Assembly: GCA_900314645.1 (NCBI GenBank)
Contig: OMWB01000015.1
Location: 1 to 61,547 of the forward strand
Direction of reading: 5' to 3'
Source of the DNA: an uncultured Actinomycetes bacterium
Lineage (GTDB): Bacteria; Actinomycetota; Coriobacteriia; Coriobacteriales; Atopobiaceae
Length of the DNA: 61,547 nucleotides
The position numbers and the translations under genes are program-made. The number at the start of each line of letters is the position of its first letter. Position 1 is the stretch's first letter. Positions 42,727 to 53,592 of the stretch are shown in pieces. Below the pieces are notes generated by a model that saw only the letters and a program-made list of their open reading frames with translations, was not told the origin of the DNA and searched no databases.

Positions 42727-43737
42727 TTAGTTGAGGGTTTTGTCCGCATACCTTTCAGGTATGGTTGAGGCTTCCGCATCGACCCTCTGGTCAAGCTCGG
42801 TGAGCCCTCCCCAGAACCTGCGCGGCATCCAGCCTGCCCGCAAGTCGTACCCACGCTGTGAGGCATCGCGTCCCGGCAAGGTCACGCTGTCGTAGAAGCG
42901 CTTCCACAGCGCGCGCACGTATGGCTCGTCGGGGGAGAGGTCTTTCGCTGCCAGCAGCTGGTCGGCGCTCTCGCGGTCAAGTCGCACGACGGTATGGCCC
43001 TTTCGACCGCCCAGCTTTCCCGAGTCATGGAACGCCGCGGAGCGATGCACCGGGTCCACGATGCAGAAGCGCTCGCCACCCATCCGTGCGGCAAAGTAGC
43101 CCGCCGTGAGCGGGATGGTGTCCGCCTGTGGCCTGAACGCCGCAAAGAGCGAGCCGTCAGCCAGAAGCGAGAAGCGGGCGAACTGCTTGGTGTGCTCGCA
43201 CTCGTTAAGCACGTATCGTGCGAGCTCGTCCACCTCAACCACCAGCTCGTCGGCGATGAGCATTCGCATACGTGGCCCCTCGGCAAAGGCCTTCCGAACG
43301 TAGCGATGGAGCGCCTCGGGCATTCCTGGGGCATCCGACGCCGAGGCATACACCAAGCGTCGCGCGCAGGCGCCCGCGCAGTTGGTGGGGCATGCTCCGT
43401 TGCGTGCGCGCGGACAACCGGTAGCCACATGGCGTTCGATGCCCTTGTATACGCGGCGCGCCAGCATGACGAGCTCGTCGCTTGCGTCGGAAGGTGTGTC
43501 CACCACCTGCTCGCCAAAACGTGCCTGGCAGGCATCCCGTGGCACGAGGCGCACGCGCCCTGCGTCCGCATGGGCCAGATACCCTATCCCCGTGGCACCG
43601 AGGACACCCTCCAGTGAGGGATCGCAGGCCAACGCCACGGAGTAGCCGTCAGCAAGTGCCGCCTCGCAGCGCAGCCGCGCTCCCTCGGCCGACACCGGAC
43701 GCCGGCGGCTAGAAGAGGGAGAGCTGCCCCTCTGCAT
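42727..43737 (-). CDS. DUF4130-type putative DNA repair protein (TIGR03915-like)
   Basis: Partner protein of the adjacent radical SAM gene. The core reads CDPSLEGVLGA at the N-terminus, a central LARRVYKGIERHVATG region, and the C-terminal PYVRALWKRFYDSVTLPGR and RAGWMPRRFWGGLTEL typical of this family, which has a uracil-glycosylase-like fold prediction. ATG at 43737 overlaps the radical SAM gene; GTG at 43695, after that gene's stop, is an equal alternative. The reaction is not known. Confidence 0.75.
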   Translation of the reverse strand: MQRGSSPSSSRRRPVSAEGARLRCEAALADGYSVALACDPSLEGVLGATGIGYLAHADAGRVRLVPRDACQARFGEQVVDTPSDASDELVMLARRVYKGIERHVATGCPRARNGACPTNCAGACARRLVYASASDAPGMPEALHRYVRKAFAEGPRMRMLIADELVVEVDELARYVLNECEHTKQFARFSLLADGSLFAAFRPQADTIPLTAGYFAARMGGERFCIVDPVHRSAAFHDSGKLGGRKGHTVVRLDRESADQLLAAKDLSPDEPYVRALWKRFYDSVTLPGRDASQRGYDLRAGWMPRRFWGGLTELDQRVDAEASTIPERYADKTLN

Positions 43738-45214
43738 GGCGCCGCGTGCGGTTGTAGGCACTCTGCTTAGCATCGCTCACCACCTTCTCCCTGATGAGCT
43801 GCGCGTCCAGCGGGCTCTTGGGATCCCGCTTTCCGCCGCAGGTGAGGAAGTGCCGCGCCCGTTTGAGCGTGATGCGCATGCGCGCGAGGTCGTCAAAGGT
43901 GACGGGCCCGGCCTTGCGCGCCGTGATGATGCGTCGCGCGCCCACCGGGCCAACGCCGGGCACTCGCAGAAGCACCTCGATGGGCGCGTCCATCACCTCC
44001 ACGGGGAAGCGCTCGATATGCCGGAGCGCCCAGGCAAGCTTTGGGTCCACGTCGAGGTCAAGCCAGGGCTCCTCCGGAGTGGCCAGCTCGTCGGGGGAGA
44101 AGGCGTAGTATCGCATGAGCCAATCCGCCTGATACAGCCGATGCTCGCGGCGCAGCGGCACGGGCGCCCCTTGCTCGGGCAGGCGCGCGTCGTCCACCAT
44201 CGGCATGTACGCCGAGAAAAAGACACGTTTGAGATCAAAGCGCTGGTAGAGCACGTTTGAGAGCTGCAGGATATGGTTGTCGTCCTCGGGCGTTGCCCCC
44301 ACGATGAGCTGCGTGGACTGGCCGGCTGGCACAAAGCGGCGCTTGCTCGATGCCACCGTGGAACGCGCGCGGAGCGTCATCTGCATGCCTACCGCGCGCA
44401 GGGACATGACGTCTGACTCCTCCGCCTGCCGGAGCTGCTGGGCGCTCGTCAGCCTCGAGCTACGCTCAACCTGGGTGAGGGGAGCGAACGCGCCGAGCGC
44501 CTCAGTCTGTGGTTGAGGGTTTGCTGGCGTGGCCGTGACCAGCGCGTTTGTTATGGGAGAACCCTCAAGCTTGCTCCGCCCCTTCCTCTTGCGCCGTTCC
44601 TTGAGGAACTGCTCCTCCGCCACTCTGGTGCGGTGGATCTGCGCCATGGGATGCGAGATGCCGTGGGCGTCCTTGTCTGGACAGAGCTGGCTGAGAGAAG
44701 CGGAGCTGGGTAGCTCGAGGTTGACGGAGAGGCGGTCTGCCAGGCGGCCGATGGCGTCAACCAACTCGTCCGAGGTGCCGGGGATGACCTTCGCATGGAC
44801 GTAGCCATTGAACCGATACTCGTCGCGCAGCAGGCGCAGGCACTCGATCATGCGCTCGGTGGTGGCGTCCGGCGTTCCCAGCACGCCGGACGAGAGGAAG
44901 AGCCCCTCGATGTAGTTGCGGCGGTAGAAGTCCACCGTGAGCTCCGCCAGCTCGCGCGGGGTGAACGTGGCGCGCGGGACGCTCGCCTGCCTGCGGTTGA
45001 CGCAGTAGGCGCAGTCGTAGCTGCAGGCGTTGGACATGAGGACCTTGAGCAGCGTGACGCAGCGCCCGTCGGGCGTGAAGGAGTGGCAGAGCCCGCCTCC
45101 CTGCGCGAAGCCCACCTTGCCCGCCTGCGGCGCGCGGTCAACACCCGAGGAAGTGCAGGCGGCGTCGTACTTGGCCGCGTCGGCCAAGATGCCAAGCTTG
45201 GTGAGGGTGTCCAT
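43709..45214 (-). CDS. Putative DNA modification/repair radical SAM protein (TIGR03916-like)
   Basis: The 501-residue protein has the iron-sulfur motif Cys64-x3-Cys68-x2-Cys71 (CSYDCAYC), a GLFLSSGVLGTPD strand, RFVPAGQSTQLIVGATPEDD and a helix-hairpin-helix LLRVPGVGPVGARRI for DNA binding. It pairs with the downstream DUF4130 gene, as in other genomes. Residues about 205-290 form a Lys/Arg/Gln/Ser-rich insertion not expected from the family layout. ATG at 45214 is chosen at the GILADAAKYDA family start. Confidence 0.85.
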   Translation of the reverse strand: MDTLTKLGILADAAKYDAACTSSGVDRAPQAGKVGFAQGGGLCHSFTPDGRCVTLLKVLMSNACSYDCAYCVNRRQASVPRATFTPRELAELTVDFYRRNYIEGLFLSSGVLGTPDATTERMIECLRLLRDEYRFNGYVHAKVIPGTSDELVDAIGRLADRLSVNLELPSSASLSQLCPDKDAHGISHPMAQIHRTRVAEEQFLKERRKRKGRSKLEGSPITNALVTATPANPQPQTEALGAFAPLTQVERSSRLTSAQQLRQAEESDVMSLRAVGMQMTLRARSTVASSKRRFVPAGQSTQLIVGATPEDDNHILQLSNVLYQRFDLKRVFFSAYMPMVDDARLPEQGAPVPLRREHRLYQADWLMRYYAFSPDELATPEEPWLDLDVDPKLAWALRHIERFPVEVMDAPIEVLLRVPGVGPVGARRIITARKAGPVTFDDLARMRITLKRARHFLTCGGKRDPKSPLDAQLIREKVVSDAKQSAYNRTRRHAEGQLSLF

Positions 45215-45314
45215 GCGCCAGCGCTCCTCGTTGGTAGAAACTTCTGTTCGTTTCACCAGTATAGAGGAACAGCTGTACGTTAATTGCGAGAATGGGGGAG
45301 TGGTGTCCCCATAT

Positions 45315-45441
45315 GCTGATGTTGACCGAAACGGGCCCCGCAACGTCAACATTCGCAAGGGAGGGGAGGCGCCACATGTGGGCGAGGACGCCCCCGCAAG
45401 CTGATGTTGACCGAGATCGACCCCGCAACGTCAACATTCGC
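45315..45441. repeat. Two TGTTGAC-family units in direct tandem
   Basis: Units 45315-45356 and 45400-45441 are each 42 bases (12-18-12) with ends GCTGATGTTGAC and GTCAACATTCGC. They lie 85 bases apart in the same direction, and the flanking AAGGGAGGGG is repeated too, so an 85-base segment was duplicated. Their cores agree at 13 of 18 positions. Located between rnpB and the radical SAM gene. Confidence 0.85.
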
Positions 45442-45472
45442 AAGGGAGGGGGGCGCTGACGAAAGCAAAAAA

Positions 45473-45841
45473 GTGCGAGGTGGGCCGATAAGCCGGGTTC
45501 TGTCTGGGGCGACCATTTATCTACTGCGGACGTCACCGTCCGCCTCTAGCGCGCTACCCGAGCGCAGTGCGGGCCACACCATTGCGCTCCTACATGCGTT
45601 TGCTCCGGAAGGGGCTTGCCAAGCCGCCGTGTTGCCACGACGCTGGTGGTCTCTTACACCACCGTTTCAGCTTTTCTCTCACCCACAGCGGCAAGCCGCC
45701 GAGGGCAGCGGGAGTCTTCTTTTCTGCGGCGCTTTCCGTCGGGTTACCCCGCCAGGCCGTTAACCTGCTTCCTGCCCTGTGGAGCCCGGACTTTCCTCAT
45801 GACGTGCAAGCACGTCCCGCGGTCGCCTGGCCCACCTCGCG
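45473..45841 (-). ncRNA. rnpB: RNase P RNA (class A)
   Basis: The RNA subunit of RNase P, which matures tRNA 5' ends. On the minus strand it has GAGGAAAGTCCGGGC (45798-45784) near the 5' end, GGGTGAGAGAAAAGC in the middle and AGATAAATGGTCGCC then CAGAACCCGGCTTAT near the 3' end (45522-45488), all universal landmarks. The ends pair in a 12-bp P1 helix (45840-45829 with 45486-45475), and TTTTTT follows at 45472-45467. Confidence 0.95.
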
Positions 45842-45847
45842 CGTGCC

Positions 45848-45856
45848 ATTGTAGCA
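45848..45856 (-). promoter_or_regulatory. Extended -10 promoter of rnpB
   Basis: On the minus strand TGCTACAAT (45856-45848) fits TGn plus TACAAT, seven bases before the P1 helix, so the predicted start coincides with the mature RNA end. Confidence 0.75.
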
Positions 45857-45926
45857 CGTCAAAGCCCGTATCCCGCGCGTTTGAAGAACTCTGCACATGG
45901 AGGCTGATCACGCTTTGCTGTATTGA

Positions 45927-47543
<1,617 letters not shown>

Positions 47544-47549
47544 AATTTG

Positions 47550-47578
47550 ATGTGTCCCGGGGCTTCCCCGGGACACAT
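47550..47578 (+). terminator. Hairpin terminator after the glycosidase gene
   Basis: A 13-bp perfect stem (47550-47562 with 47566-47578), three-base loop, right after the stop codon. No T tract follows. Confidence 0.6.
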
Positions 47579-47615
47579 ACATGTTAGGCGCAGGCTCTCG
47601 CTTCCAGAGGTGGAC

Positions 47616-50600
47616 ATGCAGGTGGACACAAACAAGAGCAACGCTACAAGGATCGTTGCAATCGTCGGTGCGGTGATCGTCACTATCATCCTCGTCGTGG
47701 GAACCGTGTGGATGGGGCGCGGTGCCACGCGTGACACGCAGCAGGCCGTTCGCTCGGTCAGCCTGCTCTATCTCGACGAGCTTGCGGGCCGCCGCGAGCA
47801 GGTGGTGGCGTCCAATCTGCAGAAGAGCATCAACGACATGCAGGTGGGCATCGAGCTCATGGGCGAGGACGACCTCAGCGACCTCGAGCACCTGCGGGCC
47901 TATCAGGCGCGCATGAAGCGCCTGCTCAACCTTGAGCGCTTTGCCTTTGTGGACACCAACGGCCTCATCTATACCGCCCTCGGCCCCGAGTACAACATCG
48001 ACGACTACCACTTCGACTACCGCAACCTCAGCGGGGCCGAGATCTCCATCCTCAACCTGGAGAGCGAAGACAAGAAGGTGGTCATCGCACAGCCGGTGGA
48101 CATTCCCTTTGAGGACCAGACCCTGGTGGCGTGCTTCATCCAGATCGATATGAAGGAGATGCTCAGGGGCGTCTCCATGGACGCCGCCAGCACCGACACC
48201 ACCTTCTGCAACATCTACACGCCCGGCGGAGTCGCGCTGACCAACACCGTGCTGGGCGGCCTCGCGGCCGAGGACAACCTGCTTGAGGCTATGGAGCATG
48301 CCCAGTTCGAGGGCGGCTACTCCTACCAGCGCTTCCTTGATGAGTTCACGTCGGGCGCCCGCGGCGAGGTCTCCTTCACCTACGGCGATGTGCGGGGGAC
48401 GCTCGCCTACGTGCCGATTAGCGGCACGGACTGGCTGCTGACGTACCTCATCCGCGAAAGCGTCATCAGCGAGCAGATCAGCGGCATCACCCAAGGCATC
48501 ATCACCAGGAGCGTCGTGCAGTCGCTCCTCACGGTGGCGGCGCTGATTGGCATGTTCGGCTTCATCATCGCAGAGAATCGCCGTCACGCCCGTGCCATGC
48601 TGGAGAAGGAGACCGCCGAGGCGGAGAACCGCACCCGTCAAGAGGAGCTGCAGGTCAAGCTGGCGCTGCAGGAGCAGCTGCTGGAGCAGAGCCAGGCACG
48701 GGAGCGGCAAGACGAGCTCATCACGGCGCTGGCCTCCGACTACCGTAGCGTGTACTACCTGCGGCTTGATGAGGACACCGGCATCTGCTACCAAGCGCGT
48801 TCGGACCTTGATGGCCTCAAGGAGGGCGACAGCTTCCCGTATCTGGAGTCCGTCACCGCCTACGCCAACCACTACGTCACGGAGCAGTACCGCGAAGACT
48901 TCCTGCGCTTCATCCAACCCGACAACATCCGCGAGGCTCTCAAGGAGAGCCGGGTCATCTCGTTCAGGTATCTCATCTCGGTCAACGGGAACGAGTCTTA
49001 CGAGGTGGTGCGCTTTGCTGGCGTACGCCGCCCCGACGACCGCGATGACGCCGCGGTGCACAACGTGGGCGCCTGCTTTGCCGACGTCGACGCCGAGACG
49101 CGCGCGGCCATGGCGCAGAACGAGGCCCTGAGCGACGCGCTGGGTGCGGCCGAGCGCGCCAACAACGCCAAGACGGCGTTCCTCTCCAACATGAGCCACG
49201 AGATCCGCACACCCATGAACGCCATCATCGGCCTGGACAACATCGCCCTCAACGACCCCGACCTGCCCGACAAGACGCGCGAGTATCTGGAGAAGATCGG
49301 CGGCTCGGCGGAGCACTTGCTCAACCTCATCAACGACATCCTCGACATGAGCCGCATCGAGAGCGGCCGGCTCATCCTCAAGAACGAGGAGTTCTCGTTC
49401 CCCAAGCTGCTCGAGGCCATCAACACCATGTTCAGTGGCCAGTGCTCAGACCGCGGCCTTGACTACCAGTGCCACACCAAGGGCCACTTGGACGACTACT
49501 ACATCGGCGACAACATGAAGCTGCGCCAGGTGCTCATCAACATCCTGGGCAACGCGGTTAAGTTCACGCCGAAGGGCGGAGAGGTGAACCTCACGGTCGA
49601 GCGGGTCGCCCAGTTTGAGGGACAGTCCACGCTGCGCTTCACCATTTCCGACACGGGCATCGGCATGAGCAAGGAGTTCCTGCCGCACCTGTTCGACACC
49701 TTCAGCCAGGAGGATTCCTCCGCCACCAACAAGTACGGCAGCTCGGGCCTCGGCATGGCCATCACCAAGAACATCGTGGAGATGATGAACGGCAACATCG
49801 AGGTGCAGAGCGAGAAGGGCGTGGGAACCACCTTCGTGGTGACGGTGACCCTTGCCGACAGCGACCGCTCCGACAGCGACGATGAGGACGAGCTGGTGCG
49901 CCCGCAGGAGATGAGCGTGCTCATCATCGACGACGACCCGGTGGCTTGCGAGCATGCGAAGCTGGTGCTTGAGCGCGTGGGCATCGCCGCGGAGATCGCG
50001 GCTTCGGGGGCCGAGGCCGTGGAGATGGTCCGTCTGCGCCATGCGCGCCGCGCGCCGTACAACCTCATCCTGGTGGACTGGCAGATGCCCGAGATGGACG
50101 GCGTGGAGGCCACGCGCCAGATTCGCTCCATTGTGGGGGCCGAGTCGGCCATCATCATCCTGACGGCGTATCGCTGGGACGACGTGCTGGAGGAGGCCGT
50201 CCAGGCTGGCGTGGACAGCTTCATCCCCAAGCCACTCTTTGCGTCGACGGTGCTGGAGGAGTTCAGGAGCTCGATGCGCAAGCGCAATGCCCTGGCACGG
50301 CGCAACGAGCACAAGGCGGAGCTCACGGGTCGCCGCATTCTTCTGGCTGAGGACATGCAGGTCAACTCCGAGATCATGATGATGGTGCTGAAGATGCGCG
50401 ACATGGAGGCGGAGCTTGCCGTGAACGGTCGCATCGCCGTGGAGATGTTCGAGGAGCACGAGCCTGGCTACTACGACGCCATCCTCATGGACATGCGCAT
50501 GCCCGAGATGGACGGCCTTGAGGCGACGCGTACCATTCGTGCGCTTGACCGTCCCGACGCGCAGGAGATTCCCATCATCGCGCTCACGGCAAACGCCTTC

Positions 50601-50708
50601 GACGAGGATGTACAGCGAAGCCTGCAGGCGGGCCTCAACGCGCACCTGACCAAGCCCGTCGAGCCCGACGCGCTCTTCGCCACCCTGGAGTCCCTGATCC
50701 GCGACTAA
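47616..50708 (+). CDS. Hybrid sensor histidine kinase with two receiver domains
   Basis: The 1030-residue membrane sensor has a first membrane segment (about 12-36), a 280-residue extracytoplasmic sensing domain (dCache-like), a second segment (about 297-320), a coiled linker, a PAS-like region, a HisKA domain with phospho-acceptor His528 (NMSHEIRTPMN), an ATPase domain (LINILGNAVKFTP, SDTGIGM, SSGLGMAI) and two receivers with Asp821 (LVDWQMPEMDG) and Asp959 (LMDMRMPEMDG). ATG at 47616 is favoured by AGAGG; an upstream start would run through the terminator. No DNA-binding response regulator is adjacent. Signal unknown. Confidence 0.9.
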   Translation: MQVDTNKSNATRIVAIVGAVIVTIILVVGTVWMGRGATRDTQQAVRSVSLLYLDELAGRREQVVASNLQKSINDMQVGIELMGEDDLSDLEHLRAYQARMKRLLNLERFAFVDTNGLIYTALGPEYNIDDYHFDYRNLSGAEISILNLESEDKKVVIAQPVDIPFEDQTLVACFIQIDMKEMLRGVSMDAASTDTTFCNIYTPGGVALTNTVLGGLAAEDNLLEAMEHAQFEGGYSYQRFLDEFTSGARGEVSFTYGDVRGTLAYVPISGTDWLLTYLIRESVISEQISGITQGIITRSVVQSLLTVAALIGMFGFIIAENRRHARAMLEKETAEAENRTRQEELQVKLALQEQLLEQSQARERQDELITALASDYRSVYYLRLDEDTGICYQARSDLDGLKEGDSFPYLESVTAYANHYVTEQYREDFLRFIQPDNIREALKESRVISFRYLISVNGNESYEVVRFAGVRRPDDRDDAAVHNVGACFADVDAETRAAMAQNEALSDALGAAERANNAKTAFLSNMSHEIRTPMNAIIGLDNIALNDPDLPDKTREYLEKIGGSAEHLLNLINDILDMSRIESGRLILKNEEFSFPKLLEAINTMFSGQCSDRGLDYQCHTKGHLDDYYIGDNMKLRQVLINILGNAVKFTPKGGEVNLTVERVAQFEGQSTLRFTISDTGIGMSKEFLPHLFDTFSQEDSSATNKYGSSGLGMAITKNIVEMMNGNIEVQSEKGVGTTFVVTVTLADSDRSDSDDEDELVRPQEMSVLIIDDDPVACEHAKLVLERVGIAAEIAASGAEAVEMVRLRHARRAPYNLILVDWQMPEMDGVEATRQIRSIVGAESAIIILTAYRWDDVLEEAVQAGVDSFIPKPLFASTVLEEFRSSMRKRNALARRNEHKAELTGRRILLAEDMQVNSEIMMMVLKMRDMEAELAVNGRIAVEMFEEHEPGYYDAILMDMRMPEMDGLEATRTIRALDRPDAQEIPIIALTANAFDEDVQRSLQAGLNAHLTKPVEPDALFATLESLIRD

Positions 50709-50712
50709 CCCT

Positions 50713-50821
50713 CGTGGGACGCCCGGCCCGCGCGTGGGACACCCAGCCCGGAGGTTTCTGTCCCACTTTGTGGGACAGAAACCTCCGGGCTGGGTGTCCC
50801 ACGCGCGGGCTGGGTGCCCCA
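50713..50821. repeat. 109-base hairpin, GTGGGACA family
   Basis: Arms 50713-50765 and 50769-50821 pair at 50 of 53 positions with a TTT loop. GTGGGAC occurs at the outer end, in the middle and (as GTCCCAC) at the inner end of each arm. Total length, arm length and loop equal those of the unrelated 42588-42696 hairpin. It follows the kinase gene closely. Confidence 0.85.
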
Positions 50822-50852
50822 CGGGAGCTTCCAACTTATATAACAGAGTTGG

Positions 50853-50858
50853 CTATAC
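50853..50858 (+). promoter_or_regulatory. Candidate -10 box (TATACT) for the methyltransferase gene
   Basis: TATACT within GGCTATACT lies 37 bases before the start. No -35 match. Confidence 0.5.
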
Positions 50859-50894
50859 TGGTGCCTGCCCATTCGACGCGTCGGGGGAGGCGCC

Positions 50895-51776
50895 ATGTCC
50901 AAGGACTCCATCAGCAAGACCGCGCAGGTCAACCTTCAGATGCTCGCGAGGCTCGGCGTGCCCGAGGCCGTGGCGTTTCGCGACGCGCTGCAGCTTGAGG
51001 GAGACCCGCTCTCCGCGTTCGCGCACGTCCCCTTTGCGCGACGCATCCCGCTCTGCATCTCGTGCATCTCGGAGGTGCTGTACCAAAGCGCCAACCAGCT
51101 CATCCTTGAGGCCGACAACCCCACGATTCTCGACCTCGCCTGCGGATACTCGCCCCGCGTGCTGCTGATGGCGCCCAAGGGCTACACCTACATCGGGGCC
51201 GACCTGCCCGACGTGGCACAAGACCTCATGGAGCACAGGCGCGAGCTTATCCCGGCCAACGGGGAGTGGTTTGCCGGGTATCGCATGACCGACGTGACCA
51301 ACCAGGAGCAGATGGAGCACGTGCTGGCGGCGCTCCGTGAACAGATCACGATTGTGACGCAGGGGCTGCTCTCGTACCTCAACCTCGACCAAAAGCACGA
51401 GCTTGCCGAGAACGTGCGGAGTCTTCTCGCTCGCGACGGTGGCTGCTGGATCATCCCCGACGCCGACCCGGGGACCATGCTGGTGGACACCTTCGGCGCC
51501 GTGCTGGGCAACACCGCGGCAGCCATGGTGAGCCAGATTTACAAGATTCTGGACGCGGCGGTGGGCCGCGACACGTCAAAGGTGAGCTGGCGTAGCGGCG
51601 AGGAGATGGCTGCCGCGCTGCAGGAGCTGGGCTTTTCGGTGCGCCGCGTTCCGCTTTACCGCGACGGCATGGAGCTGCGGTGCCTTGACCAAGTGGGGGA
51701 GAAGGCCGCGGAGCGCCTGGTGAGTACGTGGCAAGAGAAGTCCTCGCTCATCGTGACCCTGCCCAGTGATTGCTGA
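50895..51776 (+). CDS. Class I SAM-dependent methyltransferase (PPM1/leucine carboxyl methyltransferase-like)
   Basis: The 293-residue protein has an N-terminal helical part, the cofactor site NPTILDLACGYSPRVLLMA, YIGADLPD at the end of strand two, and ITIVTQGLLSYLN, a pattern seen in the leucine carboxyl/O-methyltransferase group. The substrate cannot be inferred. The last codons (Ser-Asp-Cys-stop) coincide with GTGATTGCTGAC, a near match to the end of the TGTTGAC-family repeat, as also seen in recN. Confidence 0.75.
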   Translation: MSKDSISKTAQVNLQMLARLGVPEAVAFRDALQLEGDPLSAFAHVPFARRIPLCISCISEVLYQSANQLILEADNPTILDLACGYSPRVLLMAPKGYTYIGADLPDVAQDLMEHRRELIPANGEWFAGYRMTDVTNQEQMEHVLAALREQITIVTQGLLSYLNLDQKHELAENVRSLLARDGGCWIIPDADPGTMLVDTFGAVLGNTAAAMVSQIYKILDAAVGRDTSKVSWRSGEEMAAALQELGFSVRRVPLYRDGMELRCLDQVGEKAAERLVSTWQEKSSLIVTLPSDC

Positions 51777-51796
51777 CCCCAGGGCCGCAAAGAGCG

Positions 51797-52651
51797 CTAC
51801 TGCATGAAGGCGGGCAGCTCGCCGCGAGCGCTGGCCTCGGCAATCTCTGCCATCGCCTTCGCAACCGACTGCTCGCATGCGTCGCCGATGTGCCAGCGCG
51901 CCGCTGCCGCAGCGGCCTCGCTCGCGTTGGCCACGGCAATCGAGTTGGGAACGGCCTGCAGCATGGAGAGGTCGTTGTCCGCGTCGCCAAACACGGCGAC
52001 CTCGTCAAGACCGACGCCCAGCGTCTCGGCCATGATGCGCACGCCGTCGCCCTTGCCGTAGCCCTTGGGTGTGATGTCAATCACGGCGGCGTTGGGGGAG
52101 GGCATAACGAAGTCCAGCTCAGGCACCTCGGCGGCAAGCAGGTTGCGCAGGATGGGCGTGTTGGTCACGTCGGTGCCCATGCGGATGATGGTCTTCATCG
52201 AAGGCGCCGTGACGCAGGGCTCGACGCGCGAGACAAACCGCCTGCCCGAGTAGGCCGCGATCTTTTCGGGGTTGCGCGACACGCCCCACGAAGCCTGGTC
52301 GTTCTCGAGGTTGAAGATGACCATGATGCCGTACGGCTGCTCGTCGACGATGTCGGCCACGCGCTGCAGCACCTCCGCGGAGCACCACTCCTCGTGTGCC
52401 ACGCGGTTGTCCACGTAGATGAGCTGCCCGTTTGCATAGGCGCCTGACGCGTATGCCCACGCCTGGTCGCGGAAGGTCTGCGCCATGGAGGCGGGGCCGC
52501 GGCCGGTTGAGGGACCAAAGTGCACGCCCGCGTCCAAGAGCGCGCGGATTGCTGCGAGCCCCTCGTCCGTGATGACGGCTTCGTCAAACGGCGCGCCGGG
52601 CTCGTGCGCGATAAGCGTGTTGTCGAGGTCGGTAAGCACGAGCTTGATCAT
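51797..52651 (-). CDS. Cof-type HAD phosphatase
   Basis: Haloacid-dehalogenase hydrolase, probably acting on sugar phosphates or cofactors. The 284-residue protein has LTDLDNTLIA with nucleophile Asp, STGRGP, a type-C2 cap in the middle, ITPKGYGKGDGV with the Lys and VAVFGDADNDLSML with metal-binding Asp. It converges on the methyltransferase gene with 20 bases between. Confidence 0.88.
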   Translation of the reverse strand: MIKLVLTDLDNTLIAHEPGAPFDEAVITDEGLAAIRALLDAGVHFGPSTGRGPASMAQTFRDQAWAYASGAYANGQLIYVDNRVAHEEWCSAEVLQRVADIVDEQPYGIMVIFNLENDQASWGVSRNPEKIAAYSGRRFVSRVEPCVTAPSMKTIIRMGTDVTNTPILRNLLAAEVPELDFVMPSPNAAVIDITPKGYGKGDGVRIMAETLGVGLDEVAVFGDADNDLSMLQAVPNSIAVANASEAAAAAARWHIGDACEQSVAKAMAEIAEASARGELPAFMQ

Positions 52652-52670
52652 GGTTAAGCCTCTCTGATGA

Positions 52671-53165
52671 CTAGGATCGAATCATCCGCAGGTCAGTGAC
52701 CTCGGTGCCCAGCGTCAGCGTCTGGCGCGCGCCGTCAAACGCAAAGCCGCAGCTGCGGTAGAACGCGATGGCGCGCTCGTTGCCCTCGAGCACCCAGACC
52801 GCGTGGCGGCTGTACTGCGGCATGCGCGCGAGCGCGGCCTCCATGAGCGCCGTGCCGATGCCGCGACGGTAGTGCGAGCTCAACAGGTAGAGGGCGTAGA
52901 CCTCGCCGGTGTTCGCAAGGTCGTCGCCGCGGTAGGGCCCATAGTCCGCGAAGCCCACCACCTCGTCGCCGTCTTTGGCAAGGAGTGTCGGGATGCCGGC
53001 GTGGAAGGCACGAAGCGCCCGCTCCTCAGAGAACTCGTAGGTCCGTGCATCAAGAAATGTCTGGTCAACAAGGCCGTGGTAGGCCTCCTTCCAGGCAAGC
53101 CAGTGCACGCGCGCCTTGCCCCTGGCCTCTTCCTCGCTCGTCATGTTGACGATGCTGATCGCCAT
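52671..53165 (-). CDS. GNAT-family N-acetyltransferase
   Basis: The 164-residue protein shows EVYALYLLSSHYRRGIGTAL, the acetyl-CoA-binding motif A (RRGIGTAL), and the C-terminal GNERAIAFYRSCGFAFDG. WLAWKEAYHGLVDQ near the N-terminus is typical of the RimI-like subgroup. ATG at 53165 with GGTGGAG is preferred to an upstream GTG-type frame that would run through a palindrome. Substrate unknown; 20 bases upstream of the HAD gene on the same strand. Confidence 0.85.
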   Translation of the reverse strand: MAISIVNMTSEEEARGKARVHWLAWKEAYHGLVDQTFLDARTYEFSEERALRAFHAGIPTLLAKDGDEVVGFADYGPYRGDDLANTGEVYALYLLSSHYRRGIGTALMEAALARMPQYSRHAVWVLEGNERAIAFYRSCGFAFDGARQTLTLGTEVTDLRMIRS

Positions 53166-53177
53166 GCTCGTCACTCC

Positions 53178-53210
53178 ACCGGACCACAAGGTCCGACCTT
53201 GTGGTCCGGT
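53178..53210. repeat. GGTCCGACC-family palindrome
   Basis: A perfect 16-bp stem (53178-53193 with 53195-53210) around one C. It lies 12 bases upstream of the GNAT gene start, after the small beta-rich gene on the same strand, so it may terminate that transcript. Confidence 0.7.
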
Positions 53211-53237
53211 TGGTTGCAACGCTAATGGGCGTCTGCG

Positions 53238-53534
53238 CTAAACGCGGGTGCCGGTGAACTTGGCCTTGAGCAGGCCGGCCTTGAGCTCGCCCGAGATGGT
53301 GTCGCCCGACACGGAGCCCTTCACGCTGGCCTTCTTGTGGCCCAGAGGCGTGTCGGCCTCAACCTCGCCGGTGAAGCTGTCGCCGTTCACGCGACCCTTC
53401 TGCACCTCGACCGTCCTGCCCGCCGCGCGCACATTGCCCGTCAGCGTGTTGCCAGAAACGTGCAGCTCAAGCGTGCCAGCGACCTTCTTGCCCATGGCCT
53501 CGACCGTCACCTTGTAGGTTCCCTCAACTGCCAT
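53238..53534 (-). CDS. Small beta-repeat protein, unknown function
   Basis: The 98-residue protein consists of alternating strands with a recurring G-x-T/S-[LFI]-[TS]-G-[NE] turn (SGNTLTGNV, NGDSFTGEV, SGDTISGEL), suggesting a small beta-barrel. AAGGAG precedes two adjacent ATG codons; the second (53534) has the better spacing. Similar short domains occur attached to flavoproteins in gut actinobacteria, but I cannot name a family with certainty. Confidence 0.7.
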   Translation of the reverse strand: MAVEGTYKVTVEAMGKKVAGTLELHVSGNTLTGNVRAAGRTVEVQKGRVNGDSFTGEVEADTPLGHKKASVKGSVSGDTISGELKAGLLKAKFTGTRV

Positions 53535-53592
53535 CATGGCTCCTTTCGCGTTAGACAACTCTGCCAAGGCCATGGTAGCGCAGTCCCCACTT

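Noticed and set aside
43709..45214. Radical SAM gene as the modifying enzyme of the Nif11-type peptide
   Set aside because: It lies 22 kb away, pairs with a DUF4130 gene and carries a DNA-binding helix-hairpin-helix, not a SPASM or peptide-binding domain.
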